From Bacillota bacterium (GTDB lineage Bacteria; Bacillota; Clostridia; Peptostreptococcales; Anaerovoracaceae), in the NCBI GenBank assembly GCA_017405645.1, contig JAFQZZ010000033.1, positions 1-64,000 on the forward strand: a stretch of 64,000 nt of DNA, written 5' to 3'. A model generated the notes under the pieces. The model worked only from the letters and a program-made list of their open reading frames with translations, was not told where the DNA came from and searched no databases. A program made the translations under genes and the position numbers. Positions 15,638 through 24,230 of this stretch are shown piece after piece. Positions within the stretch are counted from its first letter, which is position 1, and each line of letters opens with the position of its first letter.

Positions 15638-16750
15638 ATGGATACGAGAATCTCAAAATTAGCATATACACTGGTGCACTATTCCACCCGGATCGAAAAA
15701 GGGGAAAAAGTGCTCATCTCCTATAACGGAGCGTCCTGCAAACCCCTGGTCAAGGAAATCATCCGGGAAGTTTACCGCAGCGGCGCCTACCCCTACGTGG
15801 ACGTGGTGGACAACGAAGTCAACCGGGAGATCATCCTGGGCTGCTCCCAGGAACAGCTGGATTTCATGAAAGAATACGAAATGCTCCGGATGCAGGGAAT
15901 GGACGCCTACATCAGCATCCGCTGTCCGGACAACATCGCGGAACTGGCGGATATCCCCGGGGATATCATGAACCTCTACAGCAAAGCCCTGCGGAGCGTG
16001 TCGGACTACCGGGTCAACGAGACTAAATGGGTGGTTCTGCGCTACCCCAACGCCTCCATGGCCCAGCTCTGCAACACCAGCATCGAAGCCTTTGAAGACT
16101 TCTACTTCGATGTCTGCAACCTGGACTACTCGAAGCTGTCCGACGCCATGGACAGCCTGCAGGAACTGATGAACAAGACGAAGATCGTCCGGATCACCGG
16201 GCCGGGCACGGACCTGACCTTCTCCATCGAGGGCATCGGCGCCGTCAAATGCGACGGCGGGCGGAACATCCCCGACGGGGAAGTCTACACCGCTCCGAGA
16301 CGGTTCTCCGCCAGCGGGGAAATCACCTACAACACCCCTTCCGTCTACCAGGGCTTCACCTTCGAGAACATCCATTTCGTTGTCAAGAACGGGCAGATCA
16401 TCGAAGCCACATCCAATGACAACACCCGGATCAACAAGCTACTGAACACGGATCCCGGCGCCCGGTACTTCGGGGAATTCTCCCTGGGCGTGAACCCCTT
16501 CATCCTTCATCCCATGAAGGACACCCTCTTCGACGAGAAGATCTGCGGCAGCATCCACCTGACCCCGGGCCAGTGCTACGAAGACGCCTTCAACGGCAAC
16601 GTATCCGCCATCCACTGGGACCTGGTGCTGATCCAGCGTCCGGAATACGGCGGCGGCGAGATCTGGTTCGACGATGTGCTGATCCGAAAGGACGGGCTCT
16701 TCGTGATCCCGGAACTGGAAGGCCTGAATCCGGAGAACTTCGGTAAATAG
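15638..16750 (+). CDS. M29-family metallo-aminopeptidase
   Basis: A thermophilic-type aminopeptidase of family M29 (AmpS/AmpT/PepS), which removes N-terminal residues from peptides in the cytosol with a two-metal centre. All ligands of the family can be seen: E215 (DGEVYTAP), E280 (FGEFSLG), H307 (HLTPG), H326 and D328 (IHWD). Length (370) is slightly below the usual 400-410. There is no signal peptide. It is monocistronic and faces the PqqD gene. A strong terminator follows. Residue preference cannot be predicted. Confidence 0.94.
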   Translation: MDTRISKLAYTLVHYSTRIEKGEKVLISYNGASCKPLVKEIIREVYRSGAYPYVDVVDNEVNREIILGCSQEQLDFMKEYEMLRMQGMDAYISIRCPDNIAELADIPGDIMNLYSKALRSVSDYRVNETKWVVLRYPNASMAQLCNTSIEAFEDFYFDVCNLDYSKLSDAMDSLQELMNKTKIVRITGPGTDLTFSIEGIGAVKCDGGRNIPDGEVYTAPRRFSASGEITYNTPSVYQGFTFENIHFVVKNGQIIEATSNDNTRINKLLNTDPGARYFGEFSLGVNPFILHPMKDTLFDEKICGSIHLTPGQCYEDAFNGNVSAIHWDLVLIQRPEYGGGEIWFDDVLIRKDGLFVIPELEGLNPENFGK

Positions 16751-16767
16751 ACCGAACAGATAATTGA

Positions 16768-16800
16768 ACGGCGGCTTTATACAGCCGCCGTGTTTTATTT
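16768..16800 (+). terminator. Terminator after the M29 peptidase gene
   Basis: A 9-bp perfect stem, ACGGCGGCT/AGCCGCCGT (16768-16791), with a TTATAC loop, then TTTTATTT. The stop codon of the converging copA lies inside its T-tract. Confidence 0.88.
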
Positions 16801-19008
16801 GTACAGTTTGATGAGATTCAGCCTCAGTGCATTTGTCACGACACAGAAACTGGACAGGCTCATGGCCGCCGCTCCGATCATGGGGCTCAGCGTCCAGCCG
16901 GTCAATGGGATGAAGACCCCCGCCGCCAGGGGAATGGCGATGATATTGTAGATAAAGGCCCAGAACAGGTTCTGTTTGATGTTCCGCAGGGTCGCCCGGC
17001 TGAGCCGGATAGCCGACGGCACATCCTTCAGGGTATCCTTCATCAGCACCACGTCCCCGGCATCGATGGCGATGTCCGTGCCGCCGCCGATGGCGATGCC
17101 GGTATCCGCCCGGGTCAGGGCCGGCGCGTCGTTGATGCCGTCCCCCACCATGGCCGTCTTTCCTTCTTCCATGAGCCGCCGGACAGTTTCTTCCTTTTCC
17201 CCCGGCAGGACTTCCGCGATCACTTCATCGATCCCGGCGGCAGCGGCGATGTGTTTCGCCGTCCGCTCATTGTCCCCGGTGACCATCACCGTCCGGATCC
17301 CCAGGTCCTTCAGTTCCTCCACGGCCTGACGGCTGTCCTCCCGGATCACATCCGCCACCGCCAGCACGCCCAGCAGTTCGCCGCCGAAGGCCACGAACAG
17401 CGGCGTCTTGCCCTCCGAAGCCAGCTGCTCCGACAGGTCACTGGCCTCTTCCGGCACTTCCGCGAAGTCTTTGATGTACTTTTGATTCCCGGCCGCCAGG
17501 GTCTCCCCGTCGAACAGGGCTTCCAGCCCCTTCCCGGGCACCGCTTTCAGTTCCGTCACTTCTTCGGCGAAAAGATCCATCTCTTCCGCCTTTTCCATCA
17601 CCGCCCGGGCGATGGGATGTTCGCTCTTCGCTTCCAGGCTGCAGGCAGCTGCCAGCACGCCCTCCTCCGGAATATCGCCGAAGGAGCGGATATCCGTGAC
17701 CTTCGGCCGCCCTGTCGTCAGAGTGCCAGTCTTGTCGAGGGCCACGATTTTCGTCTTCCCCGCCGCTTCCATCGCCGCGGCGGTCTTAAAGAGGATGCCG
17801 TTCCGGGCGCCGACCCCGCTGCCCACCATGATGGCCACGGGGGTGGCCAGTCCCAGGGCGCAGGGACAGCTGATCACAAGTACGGAGATCCCCCGGGTCA
17901 GGGCAAACCCCAGCGGCTGTCCCAGGGCCAGCCAGATCAGAGCTGTCACCAGGGCGATGCCGATCACCACCGGCACGAAAACGCCGGCGACTTTATCCGC
18001 GATCCGGGCCGCCGGAGCCTTGGTGGCGGAGGCTTCCCGCACCATGCGGATCACCTGGGACAGGGTGGTCTCGGCGCCGACTTTCAGGGCCCTGCATTTC
18101 AGGTAGCCCAGTTGGTTCACCGTGCCGGCGGATACCGCAGCGCCTGCTTCCTTCAGCACCGGCATGCTCTCGCCGGTAAGGGCGGATTCATCCACCGAAC
18201 TGGATCCTTCCGTCACGATCCCGTCCACCGGGATGCTGTCCCCCGGCCGCACCGCAAAGAGATTCCCGGGCAGCACCTGCCCCACGGGAACCTCTTCTTC
18301 CTTCCCGTCCCGGATCAGCCGGGCAGTCTTCGGGCTCAGGTCCATCAGCCCTTTCAGGGCGTCGGTGGTCCGGCCCTTGGAATAGGCCTCCAGCATCTTC
18401 CCCACGGTGATCAGCACCAGGATCATGGCCGCGGATTCAAAATACAATTCGTGGGAGCCGGCGAAAAGGCAGCCGATGCTGTAAACGAAGGACGCGCCGG
18501 AGCCCAGGGCCACCAGGGTGTCCATGTTCGGCGCCCGGTGCAGCAATCCCCGGAATCCACTGATGAAAAACTGCCGGTTGATCACCATGATGACCAGGCA
18601 GAGGATCATCTGCAGGAGACCCTGCCAAGCCGGGCTGCCCGAAAGCGCCCCCGGCAGGGGAAGCCCCAGCATATGCGCTCCCATGGAAAGGTACATCAAT
18701 ACCAGCAAAAAGACAACAGAAAGCACCAGGCGCTTCCGTATCGTCCGTAATTCCCTGTTGTCCAGCAGGTCCTCCTCCGGGAAGACGCCGGCTTCACTGC
18801 CGGCACCGCTTCCCATGGGGACCGCTCCGTATCCCGCCGCCTCGACGGCCCGGATGATCTCCTGTTCGCCGGCGGCGCCTTCCACCGCCATGGAGTTCGT
18901 CAGCAGGTTTACTGCGCAGACCTCCACGCCGGGGAGTTTTGAGACCGCCTTTTCCACCCGCGCGCTGCAGGCCGCGCAGGACATGCCGGTGATCCTGTAC
19001 TGGTCCAT
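16795..19008 (-). CDS. copA: Copper-translocating P1B-type ATPase
   Basis: A heavy-metal ATPase (737 residues) that exports Cu(I) across the membrane using ATP. One N-terminal HMA domain carries GMSCAAC (C11, C14). The membrane CPC motif is [11 protein letters not shown]. The phosphorylation site is DKTGTLT, the nucleotide site has SEHPIARA, and the hinge is [11 protein letters not shown]-terminal membrane helices contain the YN...MSLSS signature of P1B-1 copper pumps. No copZ or copper-sensing repressor gene is adjacent. The ATG at 19008 follows GAGAGGGG, which belongs to a repeat-like element. No clear promoter lies between it and the rpmF terminator, so its expression is unexplained. Confidence 0.95.
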   Translation of the reverse strand: MDQYRITGMSCAACSARVEKAVSKLPGVEVCAVNLLTNSMAVEGAAGEQEIIRAVEAAGYGAVPMGSGAGSEAGVFPEEDLLDNRELRTIRKRLVLSVVFLLVLMYLSMGAHMLGLPLPGALSGSPAWQGLLQMILCLVIMVINRQFFISGFRGLLHRAPNMDTLVALGSGASFVYSIGCLFAGSHELYFESAAMILVLITVGKMLEAYSKGRTTDALKGLMDLSPKTARLIRDGKEEEVPVGQVLPGNLFAVRPGDSIPVDGIVTEGSSSVDESALTGESMPVLKEAGAAVSAGTVNQLGYLKCRALKVGAETTLSQVIRMVREASATKAPAARIADKVAGVFVPVVIGIALVTALIWLALGQPLGFALTRGISVLVISCPCALGLATPVAIMVGSGVGARNGILFKTAAAMEAAGKTKIVALDKTGTLTTGRPKVTDIRSFGDIPEEGVLAAACSLEAKSEHPIARAVMEKAEEMDLFAEEVTELKAVPGKGLEALFDGETLAAGNQKYIKDFAEVPEEASDLSEQLASEGKTPLFVAFGGELLGVLAVADVIREDSRQAVEELKDLGIRTVMVTGDNERTAKHIAAAAGIDEVIAEVLPGEKEETVRRLMEEGKTAMVGDGINDAPALTRADTGIAIGGGTDIAIDAGDVVLMKDTLKDVPSAIRLSRATLRNIKQNLFWAFIYNIIAIPLAAGVFIPLTGWTLSPMIGAAAMSLSSFCVVTNALRLNLIKLYK

Positions 19009-19014
19009 GTTGAC

Positions 19015-19062
19015 CCCTCTCCGTCACCTTCAGTGACACCTCCCGCCAAAGGGGGAGGCAAG
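19015..19062. repeat. Repeat-like double-hairpin element between rpmF and copA
   Basis: A 48-bp element with two hairpins: GTCAC/GTGAC (19023-19037) and CCTCCC/GGGAGG (19039-19058). Its minus-strand form, CTTGCCTCCCCCTTTGG... ending GACGGAGAGGGG, closely resembles a widespread dispersed repeat of Firmicutes genomes (recalled, not searched). Its last bases supply the purine-rich ribosome site of copA. Confidence 0.6.
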
Positions 19063-19065
19063 TTC

Positions 19066-19104
19066 AAACCAAAAAGTAAAACAGGGGCGGTCTTCCCGCC
19101 CCTA
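19066..19104 (-). terminator. Terminator after rpmF
   Basis: An 8-bp perfect stem, AGGGGCGG/CCGCCCCT (19083-19103), then TGTTTTACTTTTT on the minus strand. It separates the DUF177-rpmF unit from copA. Confidence 0.85.
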
Positions 19105-19112
19105 TGAATGGA

Positions 19113-19295
19113 TTAGTCCTCCACTGAAATTACTTCTTTACCTTTGTAGTATCCGCAATTCGGGCATACTCTGTGAGCCAGTTTCGGTTCGTGGCACTGG
19201 GGGCACACGGAAAGGCCCGGCACTCTCATCTTGGAGTTAGAAGCTCTTCTCTTGTCGCGTCTTGCAGCAGACGTTCTGTTTTTTGGAACTGCCAT
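19113..19295 (-). CDS. rpmF: 50S ribosomal protein L32
   Basis: Ribosomal protein bL32 of the large subunit, 60 residues. It opens with the diagnostic [18 protein letters not shown] and carries a complete zinc ribbon, C31, C34, C44, C47. It lies 27 bp after the DUF177 gene, its usual partner. The codon choice is that of highly expressed genes here (AGA and CGT for arginine rather than CGG). Confidence 0.98.
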   Translation of the reverse strand: MAVPKNRTSAARRDKRRASNSKMRVPGLSVCPQCHEPKLAHRVCPNCGYYKGKEVISVED

Positions 19296-19322
19296 TGATC
19301 AAACACCTCCTCCTTACCAAAC

Positions 19323-19835
19323 TTATGAATTACTGTCTTTCAACAGGTTTTTTAACATTGCAAACCTTGGGTCGATCCTCTCCGTATTGCAATTACATTC
19401 CGAGGTGTTCAAATTCGCTCCGCAAACGGGACATAAACCTTTACAATCCTCGTGACACAGAAACCGCAGCGGCAGTTTCAGATCCAGCACGTTCTCCGTG
19501 AACGTCCTCAGATCGATCTCCTGCCCTTCCGGCTCCATGATCAAATCGTAATCTTCTTCCTTCCCCGGCGCATAGACCACTTCGTCAAAGTCGTAGGTCT
19601 CTTCGACCCGGACCGGCTCCAGACAGCGGTAGCAGGCCGTTGTCAGGGACACTTCCAGATCCCCGGAGAAGAAGACGACATCCTCTTCGATCCTGTACAG
19701 TCTTCCGCGAAGGGAAACCGGCTGCTGAAACTGCAGCTCATCGCCTCCCCGAAAAAGCACGTCCAACGGGACCTCTTTCTCCACCGGGATCTCTTTCACC
19801 CGGTCATCCAGCAACGGCGTCAGATCCAAAACCAT
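19323..19835 (-). CDS. DUF177/YceD-family protein
   Basis: A 170-residue member of the DUF177 (YceD) family, found next to rpmF across bacteria and implicated in 23S rRNA accumulation. The C-terminal cysteine cluster LCHEDCKGLCPVCGANLN followed by CNC is typical and could bind zinc. The ATG at 19835 has AGGAGG 8 bases upstream. Longer reading-frame starts up to 19898 overlap the promoter. It is transcribed from a consensus promoter together with rpmF. Confidence 0.93.
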   Translation of the reverse strand: MVLDLTPLLDDRVKEIPVEKEVPLDVLFRGGDELQFQQPVSLRGRLYRIEEDVVFFSGDLEVSLTTACYRCLEPVRVEETYDFDEVVYAPGKEEDYDLIMEPEGQEIDLRTFTENVLDLKLPLRFLCHEDCKGLCPVCGANLNTSECNCNTERIDPRFAMLKNLLKDSNS

Positions 19836-19868
19836 TTCCATCGCCTCCTGTATAACCATAACGTATTG

Positions 19869-19898
19869 ATTATACTTACATACAGAACCAAATGTCAA
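19869..19898 (-). promoter_or_regulatory. Promoter of the DUF177-rpmF operon
   Basis: Minus strand TTGACA (19893-19898), 18-base spacer, perfect TATAAT (19869-19874). One of the strongest promoters in the window, as expected for a ribosomal protein unit. Confidence 0.85.
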
Positions 19899-19922
19899 GC
19901 GATTTATTTTCTTTCTCGCAGA

Positions 19923-21125
19923 TTAAGCGTTCTTTTCCACTACGCTGACGGTATCTCTCGCGATCATCAGTTCTTCGTTGGTGGGAATCAGCAGGATCTT
20001 GATCTTGGAATCCACAGCGCTGATGATGGCTTCGTCGCCTCTCAGGTTGTTTCTTTCCGGATCCAGTTTGATGCCCAGGTTTTCCATGTTCGCGCAGATC
20101 TTCGCTCTCATGGAGATGGAGTTTTCGCCGATGCCGGCTGTGAAGACGATCACATCCGCGCCGTCCAGTTCAGCCAGGTATGCGCCGATGAAGGCCTTGA
20201 TCTTCTGTGCGAAGATATCCAGGGCCAGCTGTGCTCTTTCATTGCCGTTGTTCGCTGCTTCTTCCAGGTCTCTGAAGTCGGAGCTGACACCGGAGATGCC
20301 GAATACGCCGGATTTCCGGTTTAAGATCTTCAGCATTTCTTCAATGGTTAAGCCTTCTTTTTCCATGATGTACTCGATGATGGCCGGGTCGATGCCGCCG
20401 GAACGGGTACCCATTACAACGCCTTCCAGTGGTGTGAATCCCATGGAAGTGTCCATGCACTTGCCGTCCTTGATGGCGGAAACGGATGCGCCGTTGCCCA
20501 GGTGGCAGGTGATGATCTTCAGGTCGTTGATATTGACGTTCAGCATCTTCGCTGCTCTTTCGGAAACATACTTGTGGGATGTTCCGTGGAAGCCGTAGCG
20601 GCGGATGCCGTATTTTTCATAGTATTCATAAGGAATCGCATAGATGTAGGAAGATGCCGGCATGGTGGAATGGAAAGCGGTATCGAATACAGCTACCATC
20701 GGTGTGTTGGGCATGAGTTCCTGGCAAGCCTTGATCCCGGTTACATTCGGCGGGTTGTGGGAAGGTGCGATGTCGAAGCACTCTTCCAGGATCTCGATGA
20801 CATCATCAGTGATCAGAGTGGAATCCGTCAGTTTTTCGCCGGCGTGTACGACTCTGTGGCCGACTGCGCCGATCTCATCCATGCTGGTGATAACACCGGA
20901 TTCTTTGTTGGTCAGTGCTTCAAATACGTTTTCGATCGCTTCTTTGTGAGTCGCCATCGGTGTTACCAGTTTGAAGCCCTTGCCGTCTTCTCTTTCGTGC
21001 TTGATCACGGAACCGTCGATGCCGATTCTCTCAACCAGACCTTTTGCCAATAATTCTTCGTTCTCCATGTCCAGGACCTGGTACTTTAAGGAAGAACTGC
21101 CGCAGTTGATTACTAAAACTTTCAT
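19923..21125 (-). CDS. ackA: Acetate kinase
   Basis: Converts acetyl phosphate and ADP to acetate and ATP, a main energy step in fermenters. Family signatures are [12 protein letters not shown] at the N-terminus, [19 protein letters not shown] and [16 protein letters not shown]. Length (400) is standard. Its usual partner pta is not next to it. Instead it has its own promoter and is followed by the DUF177-rpmF unit and preceded by tmcAL. Codon use is strongly biased to GCT, AGA and GTT, unlike the CGG/CCG-rich neighbours, a sign of very high expression. Confidence 0.97.
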   Translation of the reverse strand: MKVLVINCGSSSLKYQVLDMENEELLAKGLVERIGIDGSVIKHEREDGKGFKLVTPMATHKEAIENVFEALTNKESGVITSMDEIGAVGHRVVHAGEKLTDSTLITDDVIEILEECFDIAPSHNPPNVTGIKACQELMPNTPMVAVFDTAFHSTMPASSYIYAIPYEYYEKYGIRRYGFHGTSHKYVSERAAKMLNVNINDLKIITCHLGNGASVSAIKDGKCMDTSMGFTPLEGVVMGTRSGGIDPAIIEYIMEKEGLTIEEMLKILNRKSGVFGISGVSSDFRDLEEAANNGNERAQLALDIFAQKIKAFIGAYLAELDGADVIVFTAGIGENSISMRAKICANMENLGIKLDPERNNLRGDEAIISAVDSKIKILLIPTNEELMIARDTVSVVEKNA

Positions 21126-21174
21126 TGATTTATCCTCCGTTGATAAAATTGATCAAATTGATTCATACCCTATT

Positions 21175-21203
21175 ATTGTACCCAATTCCCCGCTTATTTT
21201 CAA
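21175..21203 (-). promoter_or_regulatory. ackA promoter and A/T-rich leader
   Basis: Minus strand TTGAAA (21198-21203), 17-base spacer, TACAAT (21175-21180). The leader then holds repeated ATTGAT/ATCAAT words around 21140-21165 that form an imperfect palindrome (AATTGATCAAATT), possibly a regulator site. Confidence 0.75.
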
Positions 21204-21238
21204 GTAAAACTTGCAAAAATACCGCAATATCCGAGGGT

Positions 21239-22441
21239 TTACAGGCGGACCGGACTCATTTTGTATTCCGCGTGTTCTCCCACCCGTCCATTTTTGATCA
21301 GGTCGTAGAGATCCGCCGCCAGGGAATCGTAGGCCAGCATCTTCTGCAGAAGGGGATCCTCCGGCCTCTGCCGGTTCACGTTGGTGATGAGCCTTACTTT
21401 CGGGTCCGGTTCCCGGCTCGCCTGCCGGATCAGCTCCGCGCCCTTCTCCGTAAAGCCCAGCACCCGGACCGCGTACCGGTCCGCCGCCTCAAAAGCTTCC
21501 ATATCTTCTTTTTTGATCTTCAGCAGGATCCGGATCATCATCCGCCGCACCGCCGTCAGGGAATACCGCTTACTCTTGATGCTCTCCAGGAGCTGTTCCA
21601 GGGAGGCTGCGGCAGCCGCCTGACGGACCGCCCGGTTCTCCAGGCCTTCCGTCACGCCGTCGATTTCCTCCAGCCTTTCCCCGGAGCGCAGGACGTACTG
21701 CACCAGGGGAAACAGCCGCTCGGGATCCACAGTCTCCGCGGAACCGTACAGATCCCGGAGTTCCTCCGGATAGTATCCCGCCAGTTCCCGGATCTCAGCA
21801 CCGTCCCGTATCCGTGCCCGGATCCACCCGGCTCCCGCCAGTTTCTCCGGGGCATTCACGGAAAAGTACCCCGTCTTCCGGGGGATCATCAGCGTTTTCA
21901 TCCCGTTGTCCCGGCGCCGCAGCTGTTTCAGGTACTCCACCGCCAGGATGTTGTTCGGCTGCCGGATCAGTTCCTCCGTTTCCGCCCCGGCCGTCTCTTT
22001 CAGCGCCCGGCTCCGGGCCGCCGCAAAGGACAGGCCTTCCGACAGGGCGTTTTTCAGGGATTCCTGAAACGCCGGCGGTTCCTCCGCCAGCAATTCGGCC
22101 GCCTTTTCCAGTTCTTCCGGGAGATCCGCTTCCGCGCCGAAGGAGATTCCGTCCGGGACACCCAGGCCTTCCAGGATCCCCACGCCGCCGAAGGCAAAAT
22201 GCTCCGCGCTGCTGCAGGCAAAAACAGCCGGCAGCTCCAGGACCAGATCTGCGCCGCAGCGCAGCGCTGCTTCCGCCCGGGTCCACTTATCCAGAAGCGC
22301 CGGTTCCCCCCGCTGGACGAAGTCCCCGCTCATGACAACGGCCACGGCGTCGCAGCCCGTGCGCCGGCGGGTCTCCTCAATATGATATCGATGCCCGTTA
22401 TGGAACGGGTTGTATTCTGCGATAATTCCGTATGCTTTCAT
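21239..22441 (-). CDS. tmcAL: tRNA(Met) cytidine acetate ligase
   Basis: TmcAL (YlbM), a nucleotidyltransferase-like enzyme that activates acetate with ATP and forms N4-acetylcytidine at the wobble base of elongator tRNA-Met. The opening MKAYGIIAEYNPFHNGHRYH carries the HxGH-type nucleotide site. VVMSGDFVQRGEPALLDK and LELPAVFACSSAEHFA are family blocks. Length is 400. I choose the ATG at 22441 by homology of this opening. A GTG at 22450 is also possible, and neither has a good ribosome site. The start lies only 12 bases past the T-tract of a terminator. Confidence 0.93.
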   Translation of the reverse strand: MKAYGIIAEYNPFHNGHRYHIEETRRRTGCDAVAVVMSGDFVQRGEPALLDKWTRAEAALRCGADLVLELPAVFACSSAEHFAFGGVGILEGLGVPDGISFGAEADLPEELEKAAELLAEEPPAFQESLKNALSEGLSFAAARSRALKETAGAETEELIRQPNNILAVEYLKQLRRRDNGMKTLMIPRKTGYFSVNAPEKLAGAGWIRARIRDGAEIRELAGYYPEELRDLYGSAETVDPERLFPLVQYVLRSGERLEEIDGVTEGLENRAVRQAAAAASLEQLLESIKSKRYSLTAVRRMMIRILLKIKKEDMEAFEAADRYAVRVLGFTEKGAELIRQASREPDPKVRLITNVNRQRPEDPLLQKMLAYDSLAADLYDLIKNGRVGEHAEYKMSPVRL

Positions 22442-22452
22442 ATCCCTCACAA

Positions 22453-22479
22453 GAAAAAAGGGCCGGTTGGACCGGCCCC
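22453..22479 (-). terminator. Terminator between the coiled-coil gene and tmcAL
   Basis: An 8-bp perfect stem, GGGCCGGT/ACCGGCCC (22460-22478), followed by TTTTTT on the minus strand, ending 12 bases before the tmcAL start. No new promoter follows, so tmcAL depends on read-through. Confidence 0.85.
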
Positions 22480-22488
22480 GTACAAGCT

Positions 22489-23082
22489 TTATTCTTCGAT
22501 GTAGTCTTCCTCTTCTTCCTCGATCGGCATGAAGTTCTCGTCCAGGGAATCCCGGGCGTTGGATTTCATGCTTTCCTGATAGGCCAGGTTGTTGATCTCG
22601 GCCTTGTTGTCGGACAGGGTCTCGGAGACCTGTTCGAAGGATTTCTTCAGGTTCTCGTACATATCCTTCATGTAGACCCGGTTCGCGTACTCGACCCGCT
22701 CGATCATGGAATTCATCACGTTGTCGATGTACTCGTAGGTCCGCATCTTCAGATTCCGGCTCTGCATATCTGCATTGGAGATGATCTCTTCCGCCTTGAT
22801 CCGGGCCTGGTTGGTGATCTCATCCCGGTCGATCATGGCCTCGGACTGCGCTCTTGCTTCTTCCAGCATGGCAGTGCGTTCGCTCTCCGCTTCGCCGATG
22901 ATCCGGTCTTTCTCATCGTTGATCCACTGCGCTCTCTGCAGCTCTTCCGGCAGTTCCACCCGGATCTCCTTGATGATCTCCATCAGGTCTTCCGCATCCA
23001 GCAGGGATTTGCCGGTGAGGGGCACTTTGGAAGCACCCTGTACTATTTCTTCAAGCTCTTCTAATAACTGCAATACTTTCAT
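22489..23082 (-). CDS. Coiled-coil protein of unknown function (coaD-linked)
   Basis: A 197-residue acidic protein, almost wholly helical. Residues 60-115 resemble the peripheral stalk of ATP synthase b/E subunits (DRIIGEAESERTAMLEEARA), which is why relatives are often named ATPase. There is no membrane anchor, P-loop or DivIVA domain. The C-terminus is a run of Glu and Asp. It sits between coaD and tmcAL, a position I recall as conserved in Clostridia. A structural or scaffold role is a guess. The start has a GGAGG site. Confidence 0.88.
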   Translation of the reverse strand: MKVLQLLEELEEIVQGASKVPLTGKSLLDAEDLMEIIKEIRVELPEELQRAQWINDEKDRIIGEAESERTAMLEEARAQSEAMIDRDEITNQARIKAEEIISNADMQSRNLKMRTYEYIDNVMNSMIERVEYANRVYMKDMYENLKKSFEQVSETLSDNKAEINNLAYQESMKSNARDSLDENFMPIEEEEEDYIEE

Positions 23083-23094
23083 TTTAAGCCTCCA

Positions 23095-23571
23095 TCATCT
23101 TTTATAATTTTGCATATATTCATAAACCTTTTCAGGAACCATGTCGCTGTAATCCCCGCCCAGGGTGAACAGTTCCCGCACAGCGCTGGAGCTGATGTAG
23201 GAATACCGTTCGTCGGTCATGAGGAATAGCGTTTCCATTCCTTTATAGAGTTTCGAGTTGATCTGGGCCATCTGGATCTCGTACTCGAAGTCCAGGGTCG
23301 CCCTGAGTCCCCTCAGCACCGCCGGGATCTCGTTGGCCCGAAGGTAATCCGCCAGAAGTCCTTCGAAAGTCACCACCCGGACGTTGTCCAGCGGGGCGGT
23401 CACGCTTTCGACCATTTCCTTCCGTTCCTCGATGGTGAACAGGGTCTTTTTGTTGACGTTCTGGATGATGCCGACGATGAACTCGTCCGCCAGTTTCGCG
23501 CCGCGCTCGATCAGGTCGGCGTGTCCTTTCGTCATCGGGTCAAAACTCCCCGTGTACATTAATTTTTTCAT
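23095..23571 (-). CDS. coaD: Phosphopantetheine adenylyltransferase
   Basis: Transfers AMP from ATP to 4'-phosphopantetheine, the fourth step of coenzyme A synthesis. Signatures are YTGSFDPMTKGHADLIERG with the (T/H)xGH site at residues 15-18, VLRGLRATLDFEYE, and YSYISSSAVRE near the C-terminus. Length (158) is typical. Its start overlaps the rsmD stop by 4 bp, the usual rsmD-coaD coupling. Confidence 0.97.
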   Translation of the reverse strand: MKKLMYTGSFDPMTKGHADLIERGAKLADEFIVGIIQNVNKKTLFTIEERKEMVESVTAPLDNVRVVTFEGLLADYLRANEIPAVLRGLRATLDFEYEIQMAQINSKLYKGMETLFLMTDERYSYISSSAVRELFTLGGDYSDMVPEKVYEYMQNYKR

Positions 23572-24140
23572 TGTTCTCCGGTGGATGCCGCCTCATCCCG
23601 GTACCGGTAGATGCTCACCAGGATCAGGCCGTATTTTCTTTCCTTGAAGAGTTCCAGCCTGGGGTCCAGCTCCTTCAAGGGCTGGTGTTCCCCGTGCTCC
23701 ATCACCAGAAGGGCCCCGCCCTTCAGTTTTTCCTTTTCCAGCAGAAGATCGCTGCAGGGCTTCCACAGATCCAGGCTGTAGGGAGGATCCAGGAACACCA
23801 GGTCCGCCGGTTCTTCAAAAGAATCCACGGCTTTCCGGTAATCGCCGAACACGCAGCGGCTCCGGCTTTCCAGCCGGCAGTCCCTCAGGTTCTTCCGGGT
23901 CAGGTCGTAGCTGTTCCGGCTCCGGTCGCAGAACCAGGCATATCTCGCGCCGCGGCTCAGGGCTTCGATCCCCAGGCCGCCGCTGCCGGAAAACAGATCG
24001 TAGACGACGGTGTCCTCATCGATCTCCCCGGCGATCAGGTTGAACATGGATTCCTTGACCCGATCCGTGGTGGGCCGGACGGATTCATCCTTGGGGGAAC
24101 TCAGTTTTTTCCCTCTCAGCTCTCCGCCGATGATCCTCAT
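23568..24140 (-). CDS. rsmD: 16S rRNA (guanine966-N2)-methyltransferase
   Basis: SAM-dependent methyltransferase that makes m2G966 in 16S rRNA. MRIIGGELRGKKL and RPTTDRVKESMFN are family markers. SAM motif I is DLFSGSGGLGIEALSRG, and the catalytic tetrad is DPPY (in LVFLDPPYSL). Length is 190. It is the first gene of a unit with coaD and the coiled-coil gene, and its ribosome site is AGGAGGAAGAG. Confidence 0.96.
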   Translation of the reverse strand: MRIIGGELRGKKLSSPKDESVRPTTDRVKESMFNLIAGEIDEDTVVYDLFSGSGGLGIEALSRGARYAWFCDRSRNSYDLTRKNLRDCRLESRSRCVFGDYRKAVDSFEEPADLVFLDPPYSLDLWKPCSDLLLEKEKLKGGALLVMEHGEHQPLKELDPRLELFKERKYGLILVSIYRYRDEAASTGEQ

Positions 24141-24173
24141 ACCTCTTCCTCCTGAATGCCTGCTCTTCCAGTA

Positions 24174-24203
24174 ATTTTATCACAGTAATATCGTTTATAG
24201 CAA
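24174..24203 (-). promoter_or_regulatory. Putative rsmD promoter
   Basis: Minus strand TTGCTA (24198-24203), 18-base spacer, TAAAAT (24174-24179), in the A/T-rich spacer after recG. Confidence 0.5.
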
Positions 24204-24230
24204 GGAAAAATGCAAAATTTACCCTTATTT

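Noticed and set aside
17251..18750. Long plus-strand frame antisense to copA, and similar long frames antisense to recG, smc, priA and the DHHW/MBOAT genes
   Set aside because: High G+C opens long antisense frames. They are rich in His, Pro, Gln and Arg and lack ribosome sites, while the minus-strand proteins match known families.
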